Shown piece by piece: positions 1 to 13,028 of a stretch of DNA of 64,000 bases. Position numbers and translations under genes: made by a program. The number at the start of each line of letters is the position of its first letter. Positions within the stretch are counted from its first letter, which is position 1. The notes under the pieces are model-generated. The model had not been told where the DNA came from. It saw only the letters and a program-made list of their open reading frames with translations, and ran no database searches. This DNA comes from Solea solea (lineage: Eukaryota; Chordata; Actinopteri; Pleuronectiformes; Soleidae): positions 14,306,087 to 14,370,086 of the forward strand of contig NC_081140.1 of assembly GCF_958295425.1 (NCBI RefSeq), read 5' to 3'.

Positions 1-3000
1 TGGAATTCTACAGGAGCTAAAAATAAATAGCGGTTGGTGGATAGGGGTCCATAGGGTTTATTTCCCATCCAGTTGCTTTTTGCCTGTCTCTAAGTGCATT
101 AATCATATTTCCTTTGTCATATCTCTGCATTAGTCATATCCTTTGGTGCTGGCGGTCCCCGCATTACTGCAGTCTCCTGGCCTAGAGTTAGAAATGCTGC
201 TAGGCTCATGTCCTGTTAGCATTCCCACATTACTCATAATCTCTTTAACACATTTTCATGCATTATTAAATACTCAGTGGTGGTCTTTTCCTTTTGTACA
301 ATGTGGCCCGGACCTGCCGGAGGATCGCAACTCAATCGCTGATTATGTTCTGTACTGTCAATACTGTGACACTATTCCCCCGAGCTTCATGTGATGGGTG
401 TTCTTTTTATCATAGTGAAGCAAACTAAAATAAACTATCTATATTATGTAATATCGCACAACAACGGACGGAGAACCCTCTCCCTTGCATGTGTCATTTT
501 GAAATGTGTTGAAGAACTGACCAGACATCGGTTAGTAGAAGAGGCCAGAATAAGATGTGATTTAAGATGCTGCAGATTACGTCCCTTACATTAACATGGG
601 TTGATGTCCAAACAATTATGGTTGTTCATTTTTGCTTCCCTTGTTTCTGTCCGTTATTAGCCGGTTTATATTTTCTGATCTTTAAGTGTATCCTTTTATC
701 AGGATGGAATTATTCGGGATGGAAATACCAAATTGCTCAGGAGAAGTTTCTTTCCATTGTGCTCCTGTCCATAGTAGTTTGTGTTATGCTCATGTAAATT
801 AAACCTAAAATTGAACATCAATTAAAGCACAAACATTATTGCTCAGATCTTCCTCTATGAGCCAGTTGTGACACCGAAAACCCCATCGGCTCCGGAGACT
901 GGCTGAGGAGAAAATTGCTGTCTAGTAAGTAGAAGTAGTAGAAGAAGATGTTACCACCAAATCAGCGTGGGTCTTTGTTCGAAGGGGAGACAGTGATAGG
1001 GAAGTAATGTTGGGTTTAGATGGTTTCTCCATTTCAAGTAGTCCATTTTTATCAAAGATTGGCCAGTCTCAGATTTGCCGTCTGGAGAGCACCCATGTTG
1101 TTTCGGTGCTCTATAAAACTGTGACAGTGCTTGATATTCATGAAAGTGAATGCAATATGCACATTTTGTCGCCCGGTAGGAGGCAGGCAGATATCCACTG
1201 TGGCTCTTGGCCGGTTGTTGAAGTATTGATGTGTTATAACTAGATAAGCTTTTTTCCTAACATGAAGGATACAACTGAGATCCACATAAAATACATTTTC
1301 TACAGCATTGTAGTGTTGCTTCATCCAAGCTCCCTGTAAATGATTTTCAAACAGTCAAAGGCCCCTACCTGTGGTGCTTCGACACATGACAGGAGTACCA
1401 ATGTGCCTATAATACTTAATAGCCTTTTAGCCTGACCTGCTGCCTGAGCGAGAGAAAAGGTTCACATATGGTTTTTTGTTGTTTTTTTCATGTGTGTTCT
1501 TTTCCCCAAACCTTGAAATTAAAGCCAAGAGCATGTTCCAGCTACATTTATCAAGGATGATTACAGCCTGACAGCCCATGAAAGAAAACTGGTAAGCATC
1601 CTTGACAAAGCTCCAAGGATTAGCATTTTTTATGATGGTTTTTTTTTCCTTTTTTTTGTGTAATCGTGGGGGATTTACACATGCAGATTAATCAGACAGA
1701 AATAATTTTCAGTTTTGCCACACTTATCTCTACATGGTGACACACGTAGGTATCCGGAGCAGGCCGTTGCACATGCAACATGCAATTTACTCCATTACCT
1801 CTAATTTCTTGCAATCAACGCCGTCATTTTAAACTCATCAGCAACAGCTTCTTTCATTTCATAAACAACCATATTTATTTCTCCAGGTGCCGACACACTG
1901 ACTTTTATACCACGCTGATGTCCCATCATTTTAGGTTTGTAAACTAAAACAAAGCATCTGTTTAAAAGCATTGGTTTCCCAATGTTTTTTTGACCTACAG
2001 GCCTTCACACCAAACACAAACTTCTTTTTGGCTCTCGCTGATTTCCGATCCATTTAAGAGTGACGCATCTAATATGTTTCCGTTTTTGAAGCACTTTTCT
2101 AAAAGTGAGAAGCAACATGAGCATGAGCACCATAGGATACACTATTATTTATTGTGTGCTGTCACACACAGACTACACAAGTGCCTACACGGAGTGCTTT
2201 TAAAAAGCAGACTGGCCCTATTGGGGAAAGCATAGTGTCTGGCTCCCTAAGGCCAATTGTATCATACTGGTTTAGCGCACAGTTTTGGATGCTGAAATGC
2301 CTGCTTTAATAGTTTAAAAGCAGCACAAAATTCAATTTTAGCAACAGAGCCAAGTGCTCCTAACTGTTGGAGACTCCCACTGGAGGTCTTCCTCTTAATG
2401 TCAAGTCTAAAAATAAGCCTCTTATTTACCAAAAAACATGGTAGCTATATTTGGAGATGACATCTACACACACCCGGATCAGACCGCCAAAGAATATTGT
2501 GCTCCACTAGTATGCAATAAAATGTTTGGGTAAAATGAACGACATTGAGGAAGCTCACGTGATGAAACTTTTTTTGTTTGGTTCTGGAAATAAATGAGTG
2601 CTATGTTATTGCAGGTGTCAGTATGCTAAACTGACTGTGTTTCCCAGGATGAAAATACACGGGTGAGAAAGGGTGTGATTAAGATCTCAGACTTCACTTA
2701 AATTTCTGTCTCAATATTAATAATTATGTTCGTCAATCCATAATGTTTCAGGTTTATTTTCAATAATATCTCCGCTGGTTTATTTAACCATGTCTCGCAC
2801 TCCTCGTCACAAGATTGCGCAGGTGTTTAACAGATTAATATCTTTCCACACGCCTCCACAAAATCCGCCTGCCGACTGCTCAAGTAACCCCCCGTGGTAC
2901 CAAGTATCCTTGGTTGCGTAAACTCTGTTTTAAAGTGAGTTTGTTTCATTAACAGTAGAACACTGATGATGTTCATAAGCACAGCAGCAGTTTACATCGC

Positions 3001-4260
3001 AGATTGATACAATAATGGTAGAAAAATGAAATAATTACTGATTACAACACACTCTTTGATGACTTATTTCATTTTTACTTTAATACTTTTAATTATTTAG
3101 TCAAACTGCCTTTTTGATACCTGCTTATGTATTCGTCAATCACTTTCTTATAATGCTAAATCCCTCTCTCCTTCCTCGAGTTGTACCCAAATTTGATTTA
3201 ATTTCAATCCCTTTGTCGTTGTCACATATTCGACAGAAAGCTACACACATAAACATGTATATGTCTGCAGTTGGGACTGTCTCATCGCTCACCTTCTGGT
3301 TTATTTTTAGCAAAGGGAGTTTTTGAACTCCCTTTCCTGATGATTCCAGCAATGGCGGAGTTTTCGTTGAGCCCCACTGAGGATAGAAGTCGCGTCTCTT
3401 TTATTGTGTGAAGTGCCTTAAGGTTGACTATACACCAGAACAAACTAGTGCTAAAATAATAAAGGTGAGTGATGAGGAAATGGAAACAGAACGAATGGGA
3501 ACAGTTATTGAAAAAGGCCAGAGGCAAGGGCACGGAATGTAGAGGAAAGCGGAGGAGAGGGAAAGTAAAAAAAGCTTTATTATACTAAATGTTTGACAAC
3601 TGGAAAACTGACAGCACCATTTGAACCATCGGGCAACACTGAGTTTGTTGTTTGAGTGTAGTCTCATGACAGTAGCCCTTCACTTTGACTGCAGTCAAAA
3701 TTTGTCAAAATGGTTTTACTGCATCAGGCCCAGGCTTGCGAGTTAGGAGTTGACTGAAATCGGTCCCATGTGTTGATGTTGTTTTGGCCTAACTGGCTGG
3801 GGGGAAAATAATGAATACAAATCTTTCACTTGAAAAAACACGTCTGTCCATGCAAAATTAAAGCCTAACACTAAAGTTAATTCAGCAGACTCTAACTTTA
3901 TGGTTGTGACTCCAGAGCACTTAAGATGTATGCACTCATGTGAGAAATGAATGGGCTACCCTATAAAATTGTAAATTGTAAAATTGATAAAGCCCGTCTA
4001 GTAGGTAATTTGAAAGTTATTTAATTTAAGGCGTTGTGTTGTTTGGCTTTTTGTTTTGACTTTCTGTCTTCTGTGACTGTCTGTGTAAGACAAAATGTCT
4101 ATGATTAAAAGTATAATAAAAAAAAAAAGGCTGCTGCAGAACAACATGTAGTGATTTGCAGCAATCCCACTAATGAAGAGGAATCTTTTGTTACATGAAA
4201 TCAACCATTCACTTGAGATTAATGTAAAATACCCACTTTCTGTTTATTCATTCGACGCAG
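1..4260. other. Intergenic, no gene seen
   Basis: AT-rich sequence with short open frames only, none with recognisable domains, conserved motifs or splice-site support. Several poly-T runs (for example near 1640-1665) and a 10-bp perfect hairpin at 3312-3335 are the only structure I can point to. Confidence 0.5.
3312..3335. repeat. Perfect 10-bp hairpin, 4-nt loop
   Basis: AAAGGGAGTT (3312-3321), loop TTTG, then AACTCCCTTT (3326-3335). No T-run follows that would suggest a Pol III terminator. Confidence 0.8.
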
Positions 4261-4689
4261 TTACCTGGTACTTGCTCTGACACAAGAACCTAGCCGATCA
4301 GTGCTGAACTGTGAATCAGTTAAAAAGACTTAACAATTCTGGGTTAATTTCCAACCAGGGGAATGTCTAAAATCTCAATATTTAACGAGGAGTCTGGTGT
4401 ATTTATCTTTAGCGTGCGGCGAGCCACATCACAACCCCTGCCGCTGTATTTCAGTCCAGGGACTGTGTCAGACGGAGTTTGTGCTCTGGTCATGGAGGAA
4501 ATTACCCAGTTATACTGAAAACAACTGCTTTGTCACTAGTTTGTGCGTGTGCCGCGTGTAAAATGAAGTCACGTCCGTTTCATGCAGCCGTGCAGTGATG
4601 ACTCTGCCCCTGTTGAGTAGGTACTATTTTGTAATGGAAAACCAACCTAAACCGTGCCGTGGCAACTGGGAACATAGGTGGAAAAGGGG
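4261..4689 (+). mobile_element. Harbinger-like MITE, copy A (left end missing)
   Basis: This block aligns by eye, in opposite orientation, with the copy at 38615-39394. Shared landmarks are GTTAAAAAGACTTAACAATTC, CTCAATATTTAACGAGGAGT, CTGCCGCTGTATTTCAGTCC, TTCATGCAGCCGTGCAGTGA, and the right arm TAATGGAAAACCAACCTAAA. The left terminal inverted repeat is absent and the right end (GTGGAAAAGGGGC) runs straight into a SINE. No coding capacity. Confidence 0.75.
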
Positions 4690-4896
4690 CTATAGGGACA
4701 AACATCCATCAACTCTCACACCACAGTCAATTTAGAGTCTCCAATTTACCTAATCTCCATATTGCATATTTTTGGACAATGAGAGGAAACCGGCAAAAAC
4801 TCCGTGCAGAAAGGCCCTTGTTCCGACCGGGTTGTGAACCTGGGTCTTCTTGCTGCAAAGGCAAGAGTGCTAACCACTACACCAACCGTGTGGCCC
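4690..4896 (-). mobile_element. tRNA-derived SINE, partial (5' two thirds)
   Basis: Minus-strand SINE of the same family as 62958-63295. Read on the minus strand it has a tRNA-like head (ACGGTTGGTGTAGTGGTTAG, box A-like), a degraded box B (GGTTCACAACC) and the body motif GGTAAATTGGAGACTCTAAA. The (ATCC)n-side tail is missing where it meets the MITE at 4689. Confidence 0.75.
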
Positions 4897-6066
4897 ACTT
4901 TCTGTGTATGTTTATTTATTATGATTTTATAAACTCCTCTTACAAACTTGCTCCTCCATTTTATCATATCACAACTGTGTCTTATCAGATACAGATTACT
5001 CTGATACAATCAAAATAGCAGTTATATCTTTATGTATCAGGATATTGGTAAGGGGAAATCCAGAGAGGTACAATCTGGCATGGCTTCAGTGCTTGAGCAG
5101 GATTAATGACATTGAAAGAGACTGAAAGGGAAGATGGGGCAAACATTTCTGTCTTGTTGTTTTTAAATTAAAACATTACTGTTGAAATACTTCCACGATC
5201 TTCGTGAGTGTCTTAGCCACTCCCCACAATAAAATGTAATTCCCCAGCACTAGATCATTGTGTATTTTTGGCAACACATTAAAGCTTCTTATCATATCAA
5301 AAAGCAGTTTTTTTTATATGCAGTAAAGTCATACAGTAAACCAGCAGTGAAAAATGTGCAGAGTGTGTCTGTGTCTGCATGTTTGATGGCGTGTGACAGA
5401 TTCCTCGTCTCCTTTCAATTATCTAGATCTCAAACTGTTCCGATGCATTTTATATAGCCCACATGACTTTACATTTTCCCTTCCACACTTGCCTTGGGGT
5501 GTGTGTTTTCGTCTACATATCTGCTCCGTTAATGTTTTTTTGGTTGCAATATTTGTGTCGGCGCTAGTTGATGTTTTTTTTATTGGAAATTTATTGCAAA
5601 CCCCCAACAAACTGCAATGAACAGAGTGAGGAATGCACAGTAAGTGCAGCATTACCTTTTTCGTGTTTATGTCAGGCAAATTCTATGATCATTAGCTTTT
5701 GGATTGGAATAACGTGACTGAAAGTTGGTCTTGTATATTAGCAAACTGCGCTCGTACAACGTGTGTATGTAATGCGCATGTCTTCATTAAAGCTGGCCTA
5801 ATGGACCTTATTCACAGCAGGTGTTTCTCGGCATTAAATAGTAGAACTGACACAGGGTTTAAAAGGATCATGAGTTAGTCTGGCTAGTTCTGGCTCTCTC
5901 CAGTCTTTCGAGAGCCAGAGTTTTGCTTTTGTTCTGGTGTAATTGTAGGTCACACTTAATACTTGACACTTTAACCTGTGGAAGAAGTTTTATGTCAAAA
6001 ATATGTTATTTTGAAATTGCTGACATGTTTAATGTATTTTCTGGATGTGTTCCAATAAAGTGATTG

Positions 6067-6067
<1 letters not shown>
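4897..6067. other. Intergenic, no gene seen
   Basis: No supported coding region. A 10-bp perfect hairpin lies at 5889-5919. The last ~150 bases end in CCAATAAAGTGATTGAG followed by the (GATA)n tract, which could be the 3' end of a retroposed sequence. Confidence 0.4.
5889..5919. repeat. Perfect 10-bp hairpin, 11-nt loop
   Basis: TCTGGCTCTC (5889-5898) pairs with GAGAGCCAGA (5910-5919). Confidence 0.75.

Positions 6068-6106
<39 letters not shown>
6068..6106. repeat. (GATA)n microsatellite
   Basis: About nine and a half uninterrupted tetranucleotide units, directly after AATAAAGTGATT. Probably polymorphic. Confidence 0.95.
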
Positions 6107-8745
6107 CTTCCCCCATCTTATAAGCTACTGTACAATGTAGACATTTTTTTTATTTATCAGTAAGTGTCCTACTCTGAGTGAATGAACGAGGAAGATAGGG
6201 TCAGGGACAATGCCGGGCTTCTTGTTAACCACATGAATGGGTACAGATACAAGATAAAGCGAGAACGAGGAGGAAGAGGTGGAACATGAAGGGAGGAAGC
6301 ACTTTAGATAACTTCATTACTTTGCACCGCAACAAAGGAAAGGATGGAAAACTGAGAGAGGGCCAAAAGAAATACTGCAGACACAGGTGGGCTTCAATCG
6401 CTAAAAGCCTTTCCACTGCCAAGGTACAGACATGCATGATTTAAGAGATATTTTCAGGGAAAAAAAGGGTAGAAGTTTAAAAGGAACTGGATTGTCATGA
6501 GGGACTGGGAAATTGTGCATTTACTATGCCCCCTGTACCCCATTACATTGGTAGTACACATCTATGGAGGAGGTCAAAAAAAGAAAAGAAAGAATGAAGA
6601 AAATGGGCCACTTTACAGTGTGAGACTGGAGTCAGCTGCCCAAATAGAGTCAGGGCACTTACGGATGGATTTAACTAGGTTTACTTTTAGAAATAGACGT
6701 TTTATTTATTTTTAGCCCTATATTAAGATTCCGTTCAATTTTCTGTATCATCTCAAGGCACTTTACATGGTAAGACTGTGTTTTATAGCAATGCTATAGT
6801 GAGTGATACACACAAAATTACTTTATTCCATGATCAAAAATCAAATTGGAAAATTATTTTAGATCCTACACTGACTTGTACAATTTGAAAACAGTGTCTC
6901 CTTCACTCCCACTGTGAGAGTTGGGTTCATATCTGCTCAGATACTGAACTGAACATGCAGGTTTGACCCTATAAATAGTAAAGATTTATTTGCAGGGAAC
7001 CAGAAAGAGGGTAACGTAGATCGTTCCAACAATGAGTGCTTTACTGCATGTTACACTGTCTGCTATCAAGTGTGTTCACAGCCCACAGACTGCTCAAACG
7101 TCTCAAATGGGATCAATTTAAGTGAATAACTGAAAATGCGTTTGTCCTCAGTCCTCTGGTTTCAAGCAAAATTGTTTTTGTACTCACAATATCTTAAATG
7201 TGAAGATAATTGCTGTACAATAGTTTCTGAATTGGAAAACAAGTCTTCAAATTATTGTGTTTTTGTGTTAAAAAAAAAAAGACATCAAGATAATACAATT
7301 TAATCATTATGCAAACCTTCATGAAAATTGGGGAGATGATCCTTTTTGGGCTGGTTAGTGCTCCACTCACAGATTTGTATGCATACACACGCTCCTACAC
7401 ACAGAGATAGAGTGTAGGATAGATGGAGGGGAGCACTTTTTCGAGCTGATTTGTGCTTCTCTAATGTAGTTCATATCTCTCTGGTCTCCTAATTGACTTC
7501 CTATCATCTGCGTATAATTTACATATTGTAACCCTAGGCTAAGAAGTGTAGGAGAGCCTGACCTGGGACTTAGTATGTGTGTGCCTGAGTGTGTTCTCCT
7601 GTGTTAAGTAGAGATGAGTGCAGTGTGAATGCTATTAAATAGACCAATTTATTGTGTGCTTAACATCACCAGCAATAGTGAAAAAACATAAACAGGAGGA
7701 GTGCCAGGTTTTTAGAATCAGGAAAAACTAGCTAGAAGCCTTAGTCATATTCACCATTAGGTGAATGGTCGTAGAGTGACTCAGCTAATAGTATTGGTTC
7801 AACCACACAGTGACATTGAACCTGGGGTTGCTGTAGCAGCCTCCGCATTAAAACCACTTGAAGCTCAGCTTCAACTCTTCTCTGTAGGACGGCACAGAAT
7901 AGGTTTTTTTTAAACTGCGACAAAAATGGCAAAAGCGTCACTTCCAGGGAAGCTCGGCTTCCACGACAGTGGATGGGGTGGGTGTGGGCGGGCCCAGACG
8001 CTGGGCTTCTTCATGATGATTGGAGGAACTGACAGCGGAGCCTTTTCTGCCTCACTCCTGTGTGGATTTGTGTGGACCGTGGACACAACGACGAATAGCT
8101 GGTCGTTGTGTGTTATTTGCTCAGCGATAAAGACCATTTTCATTTGCTTATACACCGTAAACAAAAACACTATTTTAGCATTTCAGTTTCTAGAATTTAT
8201 GTATACATACCTGGTTCTGAAATGAGCTTCCCCAGTTTCAAAGACCAGCAACCTCCACTGGTTCTGACATAAAAAAAAAAAAAAACTTAAATACTTAAAA
8301 CCATCTGAATATCTTTACAAAAGCATTGGTGTTTATGTTATGTGTAATGAATGAAGACGCCACAGAGAAAATTGTTGTTTCTACATGTAAACATTTTAGC
8401 TGTTTTGGGCTGACACACAATATTATGGTATGTTTCATCTAAAGACATTTAAACACAATGACATTGCAAGAGTTGTGTGAGAGTAGACGTGATGATACTA
8501 GACAGTCGACGTGTGATTTACACATATATATTGTTGGTAGGAAAAGAAGTGTGTCCACTTCATGTCCGGGCTCATTTACAAAACACCTTTGAAGCAGGGA
8601 GAGAGCAGAAAGTACGGGAACGAACAGGAAGCCAGCCACGACAGGACAGCAGAGCAGCAAGTCTGTTAACTATTATTTACCTATTTATTATTAAACATTT
8701 AGCTAAATATAAATAGAGATGTGTGGTTGGAGAGCAGAGAATACA
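6107..8745. other. Intergenic, no gene seen
   Basis: Short open frames only. The 7926-8120 part is richer in GC and CpG than its surroundings and holds a 99-codon plus-strand frame (7926-8225) without recognisable domains; I suspect it is repeat-derived. A 10-bp hairpin lies at 8083-8111. Confidence 0.4.
8083..8111. repeat. Perfect 10-bp hairpin, 9-nt loop
   Basis: ACACAACGAC (8083-8092) pairs with GTCGTTGTGT (8102-8111). Confidence 0.75.
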
Positions 8746-8801
8746 ATTGCTTGATTAAATGATTATTAATCGTTTACTACATTAATCGTCAACTATTTGG
8801 G

Positions 8802-9063
8802 CCACTCAACTTCCGGCGCCGACGCGAGTGGCAGCCTTTCTAGCAGCTCCGGGTGTTTCACTTTTAAATTTCCTTATTCTACATTGAAGGCAATTTTCTT
8901 GGTTTCTACTGAAACTATTATTAGTATATCCCATGGATACAGATTATTTCATATGTTTCAGTTTATATTTAGAATGTACATAGACTTGCATGCCTCTTAT
9001 GTTTCTATCTTGTAACATATTCTGGAGCTGCTGAACTGTGAATTTCTCTGTGAGATGAATAAA

Positions 9064-9114
<51 letters not shown>
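8802..9114 (+). mobile_element. Short retroposon with LINE-like 3' tail ending in (CTAT)n
   Basis: The insertion starts with a GC-rich segment (ACTTCCGGCGCCGACGCGAG) and ends with CTGTGAATTTCTCTGTGAGA, TGAATAAA and a (CTAT)n run. Fish LINE 3' ends often finish with a GAATTT...GAATAAAGTATCTATCTATC pattern. At ~310 bp it has no room for reverse transcriptase, so it is a 5'-truncated or internally deleted copy, or a LINE-dependent short element. Confidence 0.55.
9064..9114. repeat. (CTAT)n microsatellite
   Basis: About 12 uninterrupted units, probably grown from the tail of the retroposon immediately upstream. Confidence 0.95.
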
Positions 9115-9320
9115 ATCATCGGTTTGAAGCTTTTTTCATGATTTAAACAATTTCCGATTATTTCAGATTCTTAAAAGTGAATCATTTTGGTTAATGGACA
9201 AAACAAGACATTTGAGAACATCATCATTTCCAGGTTTGACAAACACTGATCAACTTTTTTTTTAACGTTTTATGGACCAAACGATCACTCGATTCATCGT
9301 GAAAATGGTCGTTAATGTAG

Positions 9321-10459
9321 ACACATTGGTTCGCCCTGTTTCACAGTGGAGGGCTCCCAATAAATGCTATGTTGCTGTGTGATATGTAAACGCATTCCAG
9401 GTTTTTTTTAAGGAAGAGACGCATCAAAAATCTAAATATATATAACCCAGATTGGACAGGAATGACAAGTGCACACTGAAACGCTTGTAACTGTTTCCGT
9501 CGCAGTGGCTTCCAGAGATACGATGTTTCCTCAGCCTTTGTCTCTCATGTCAGGCACCCCACTTTCTCCGTCTGTCTCTGCCATCACTCATTGCTACGCT
9601 ACACCGACACACATTTGGAAGCACACGGACATCACAGTGACAGCGGTTAGTGAGGTGGGAAACCCTCCTTATGCTGCAGGGACTGTGCTCACCTCGATTT
9701 TGACAGCGACCACCCATCCAATCTCAAGTGTCCTACAGAATTTCATCCAAGATGTCCCAGGACAGTGACGATTGAACTCAAAATAGTGGCACATGTCCAT
9801 GTCTTACTGGTGTCTTGTCATATCCCAGCAACAGACAAGTGTTTTAGTGCCTGTGTAGTGTGCATGTGGCATGTGCTGTAGATGGATGAGATTAATGTGT
9901 GTGCAGGCGTAGCATGGGGTAATGTATTATTTCAAAGTCTTATCTGATAGAAGGTGTTTGTAGTGTGTAATGACAAGATTGCCGAGCAGGAGCTCAGCGG
10001 GAGGCTGAGAGAGGAAGAGGGAGGCTTAGGAGTGAGAGAGTGAGAGTTAGTGTCTGTGGTGATACGGGGGAGATGAGAGGGGAAGCTTACAGAAAACAGA
10101 TAAAAAAATAATATAAAAAAAAAACAAGTGGAGAAAGCTTGAAGTGGGATGGGGAAGAGACGGAGAAGGGGGGAAGGGGTTTAGTAGAGAGAGAAGACTG
10201 TTGTCACAGGTCTAACTTAAAGTGCTCTAATAAAAGAAGCACTAATTTAGAGATTAGTAAAAGAGACAGAAAGGGCACCACAGATGGAGCTCGTCGGGTC
10301 ACGTTCATTTGGTGAATGCCTAACACCTCACTCGCTGAACAGAGAGGTATAAAAGACACCATGCACTCTAGTGTGTAAAATATTATGGCCTACACCCAAA
10401 AGTGCCCCAGGTACACCTGCAGTGTGTTAAATGGCTGCTGTCCATTTACAAGTACAATT
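9321..10459. other. Intergenic, no gene seen
   Basis: A 99-codon plus-strand frame (9469-9768) has no recognisable domain and no flanking splice or start-site support. From about 9990 to 10200 the plus strand is purine-rich (GAGAGAG, GGGGAAG runs), low-complexity sequence. Confidence 0.45.
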
Positions 10460-10930
10460 TACATTCACCAGCCACTTAATTATTAAGTACACTGCTCAAC
10501 TGCTTTAATGCAAATGTGTAATGAGCCAATGGCAGCAACTTAAAGCATTTAGACATGGTCAGTGATGACAGGCTGACAGAGCAGAAAATGTGAAGAATAG
10601 AGAAGAATAGTGATATACAGTAAGTGACTTTGAAGCTGACATGGTTGTTGGTGCTGGACCAGCTGAGTCTTTCAGAGTATTTCAGAAACGGACCATGTGG
10701 GATTTTCATGCACATCCTTCTCAAGGGTTTACAGAGAAGGTTTCAGTGAGGGACCGTTTTGTGGTTCAAAATGCCTTTGTTGATGCCAGAGGTCAGAAGA
10801 AAAAAAAAAAAGGCTGGGCTACATCTAAGTGATAGAAGGGCAACAGTAACTCATTACAACCGAGGTTCAAAGAATCTCTGAATGCACATGTCAAATTGAC
10901 CACACCAGGTGGCACTCATGCTACTTTATT
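10460..10930 (+). pseudogene. Tc1/mariner transposon relic: terminal repeat and N-terminal part of transposase
   Basis: The left end ACATTCACCAGCCACTTAAT then TATTAAGTACA matches the teleost Tc1-like terminus CACYGGCCACTTTATTAGGTACA as I recall it. The body follows the same element: AAGTGACTTTGAAGCTGACA, TGGTTGTTGGTGCTGGACC, TCAGAGTATTTCAGAAAC, GGGTTTACAGAGAA, TTGTTGATGCCAGAGGTCAG, GGCAACAGTAACTCA. The readable frame (10641-10832) gives VVGAGPAESFRVFQ and FVDARGQ, the helix-turn-helix DNA-binding part of the transposase. Frameshifts, a poly-A expansion near 10799 and stops interrupt it. The catalytic DDE region is missing after ~10925. Dead copy. Confidence 0.8.
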
Positions 10931-13028
10931 GTGTTCTTTGTACCTGGAAAACAGTGGCCTGCAAGTGATGTAGAATATGTTTCTGCGAAAAGAAAAGTAA
11001 AAGCGCTATATATATATGCACTGCGAATGAAATCTAACATTTAGCTGGTTATGAATATGTGTAGACTTTACTCTAAACTATACTACAGGGGTTAAATGCT
11101 GCTGGGCATTTCATACGTGTATAAACGAAAAAAAAATCCTAGACATTTGTGTCCATCAGTCCAATGTTTCACTGTCTCATGTTCACTATAATGAATCTTG
11201 TACCTGCAATAATGTCATTCATGGCAATCCAGGCAGCAGCGGGTAGACATATTTCAGTCTGGACCAAAAGTGGTGGATCAACTGACTGACAGATCAGCAC
11301 TGCGATCCATCAAACTGCTCTCCAGGCTCCAGATACAAAATGAAATATTTATAGTAATAATAATAGAAAAGAAGCGGCACACAGAGAAAACATCACCAGA
11401 AAACACCAAGGCAAAACAACGACAATTCTGTGTGTGTGTGTGCAAGAGCAGTTGATCATACGTCCATCGAGTGATGTGTGAAGGTCATGAGAGCTCGTCT
11501 CACACACACACACACACACACAGTGTTTCAGTTTAGTCTTTAATAGAAAACCTAATTACTTTATGCATCTTGTGTCCATTTATGGAAAGTAGAAAGACTC
11601 CAGTGTCCCATGGTGTTGTCAGTGATTCATGTGTTTGTCTTATCCTGCAGAGCTTTACTGCAAGAGGTATAAGCTCTCCTACTTGCAAATATCGATTCAT
11701 TTTATGAATTTAAAAAATAAAAATAAAAATGTATTGATCTAGATGGCCTCAATCGTGAATTTTGCATCGTTTTACTGATTCCTAGCAGCAAAAGAATCAT
11801 CTCTAGCATCCTGAGACTTCACTCAAGGTATTAACCCGGAATATGTCAGTTTTTCTCGCTGAATTTAGCCTAAAGTCGGGTTGCACGAAAACAGGGACGC
11901 ATAATTTACCGTGGCCATTTATTCTGTGCAACTACAAGGATTTTTTAATCCTGCTGCCGTCAGCTGTCACCTCAGTTTTATTAATCTGCATTAAAATGTT
12001 ACAGTAATCATATTACAGTGATTACATGTGATTCTATGCCTTTTCTTTGTAATTCTGGGAGCCATTGTTACTCTTACGTGGATCTCATGAAGAAAGATGT
12101 TCGTATTGCTAAACATTTCGTATGTAATATTATTTAACAGATAATATAAAATGCCCAGTTATGTAATCTGTGTTTCCGTCACAATCCTGTTTTTTCTATG
12201 GGGTTGTTTATTTTTGCAAGCAGCATTCTTATTCTCAAACGGAGATGTGGAAAATCTGAACAAAGGCACGATTTGCCGCACTAGCTGAGCTGCATGCGAT
12301 AAAGCCAGTGGCACATGTCTGCGTGATATGTTTGGATATCAGTCAAAGGTCCTTTGTTTCTGCTGGTTTTTTAATGACAGCAACAAGTCTTCAATAACAG
12401 AGTATCCTAGCGCCTTCTGCTGGCCCTAAGCTGCTACAGCACACAGAACTACACTTTCCCTGGCCTCAGAAGATCATGCTACATTGGAGAAGAAGATCGC
12501 AGTATCATGAATTGCACATTTCGCAAAACACATTGCCTTACAGTCGCAGTAGGAAAACTCATGTGCGATTGGTCACTGGACTGCACACAGATCCACATCA
12601 AACGTCCCCCAGGGAAACACAAAGGAGATTTTCAACTGCAGAGTCTTTATGAAGTTGCACATATTGTTTATTTTAGTGGCGGAATGGTAAGTAAGTGAGG
12701 AGCTCATTTGCAAAAAGAACTAAGGTTTTATTTATGAGACACCTCTGTTTTGAGTCAAAGGCACCAATCTCAGTTTAAACAGTATAAAAGATATTTAGCT
12801 CAAATGAGCTCTGTAAATATTTATGTTGGGCTACTTATGCATTCAGTTGGTCCTCAATCATCTGCCAGACTTTTTCTCTGCTCTTATTAAAAGTGGCTGT
12901 ATCGCCTTTTTTTTTTTTTTTTTGTACTTATTATGTGCTTTCACCTCTTCATAAGATGCCATTATAAGCTGTTGCTCGCTTGGGGACTCACGTCTTCTCT
13001 ATTTCTGCATCAGTAAATCTGTGATCGA
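10931..13028. other. Intergenic, no gene seen
   Basis: Apart from a (CA)n tract at 11501-11522 and A/T-rich stretches (11700-11735; a long poly-T at 12907-12923) nothing recognisable. Short frames here have no supporting features. Confidence 0.5.
11501..11522. repeat. (CA)n microsatellite
   Basis: Eleven CA units without interruption. Confidence 0.95.

Larger units (their letters stand above)
8746..9320. mobile_element. hAT-type fish repeat split by a retroposon insertion
   Basis: The left part (GATTATTAATCGTTTACTAC, ATTAATCGTCAACTATTTGG) and the right part (ATCGGTTTGAAGCTTTTTTC, GACAAAACAAGACATTTGAG, ACATCATCATTTCCAGGTTT, TTTTATGGACCAAACGATCA) together match a very common teleost hAT-derived repeat as I remember it. 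A related copy starts at 47169. About 310 bp of unrelated sequence separate the halves. Confidence 0.65.

Noticed and set aside
4659..5018. 119-codon plus frame and 87-codon minus frame
   Set aside because: Both overlap the MITE/SINE block at 4261-4896.
6068..9114. Repeated GATA and CTAT runs considered as CRISPR-like or spaced arrays
   Set aside because: Plain tetranucleotide microsatellites without spacers, in a vertebrate genome.
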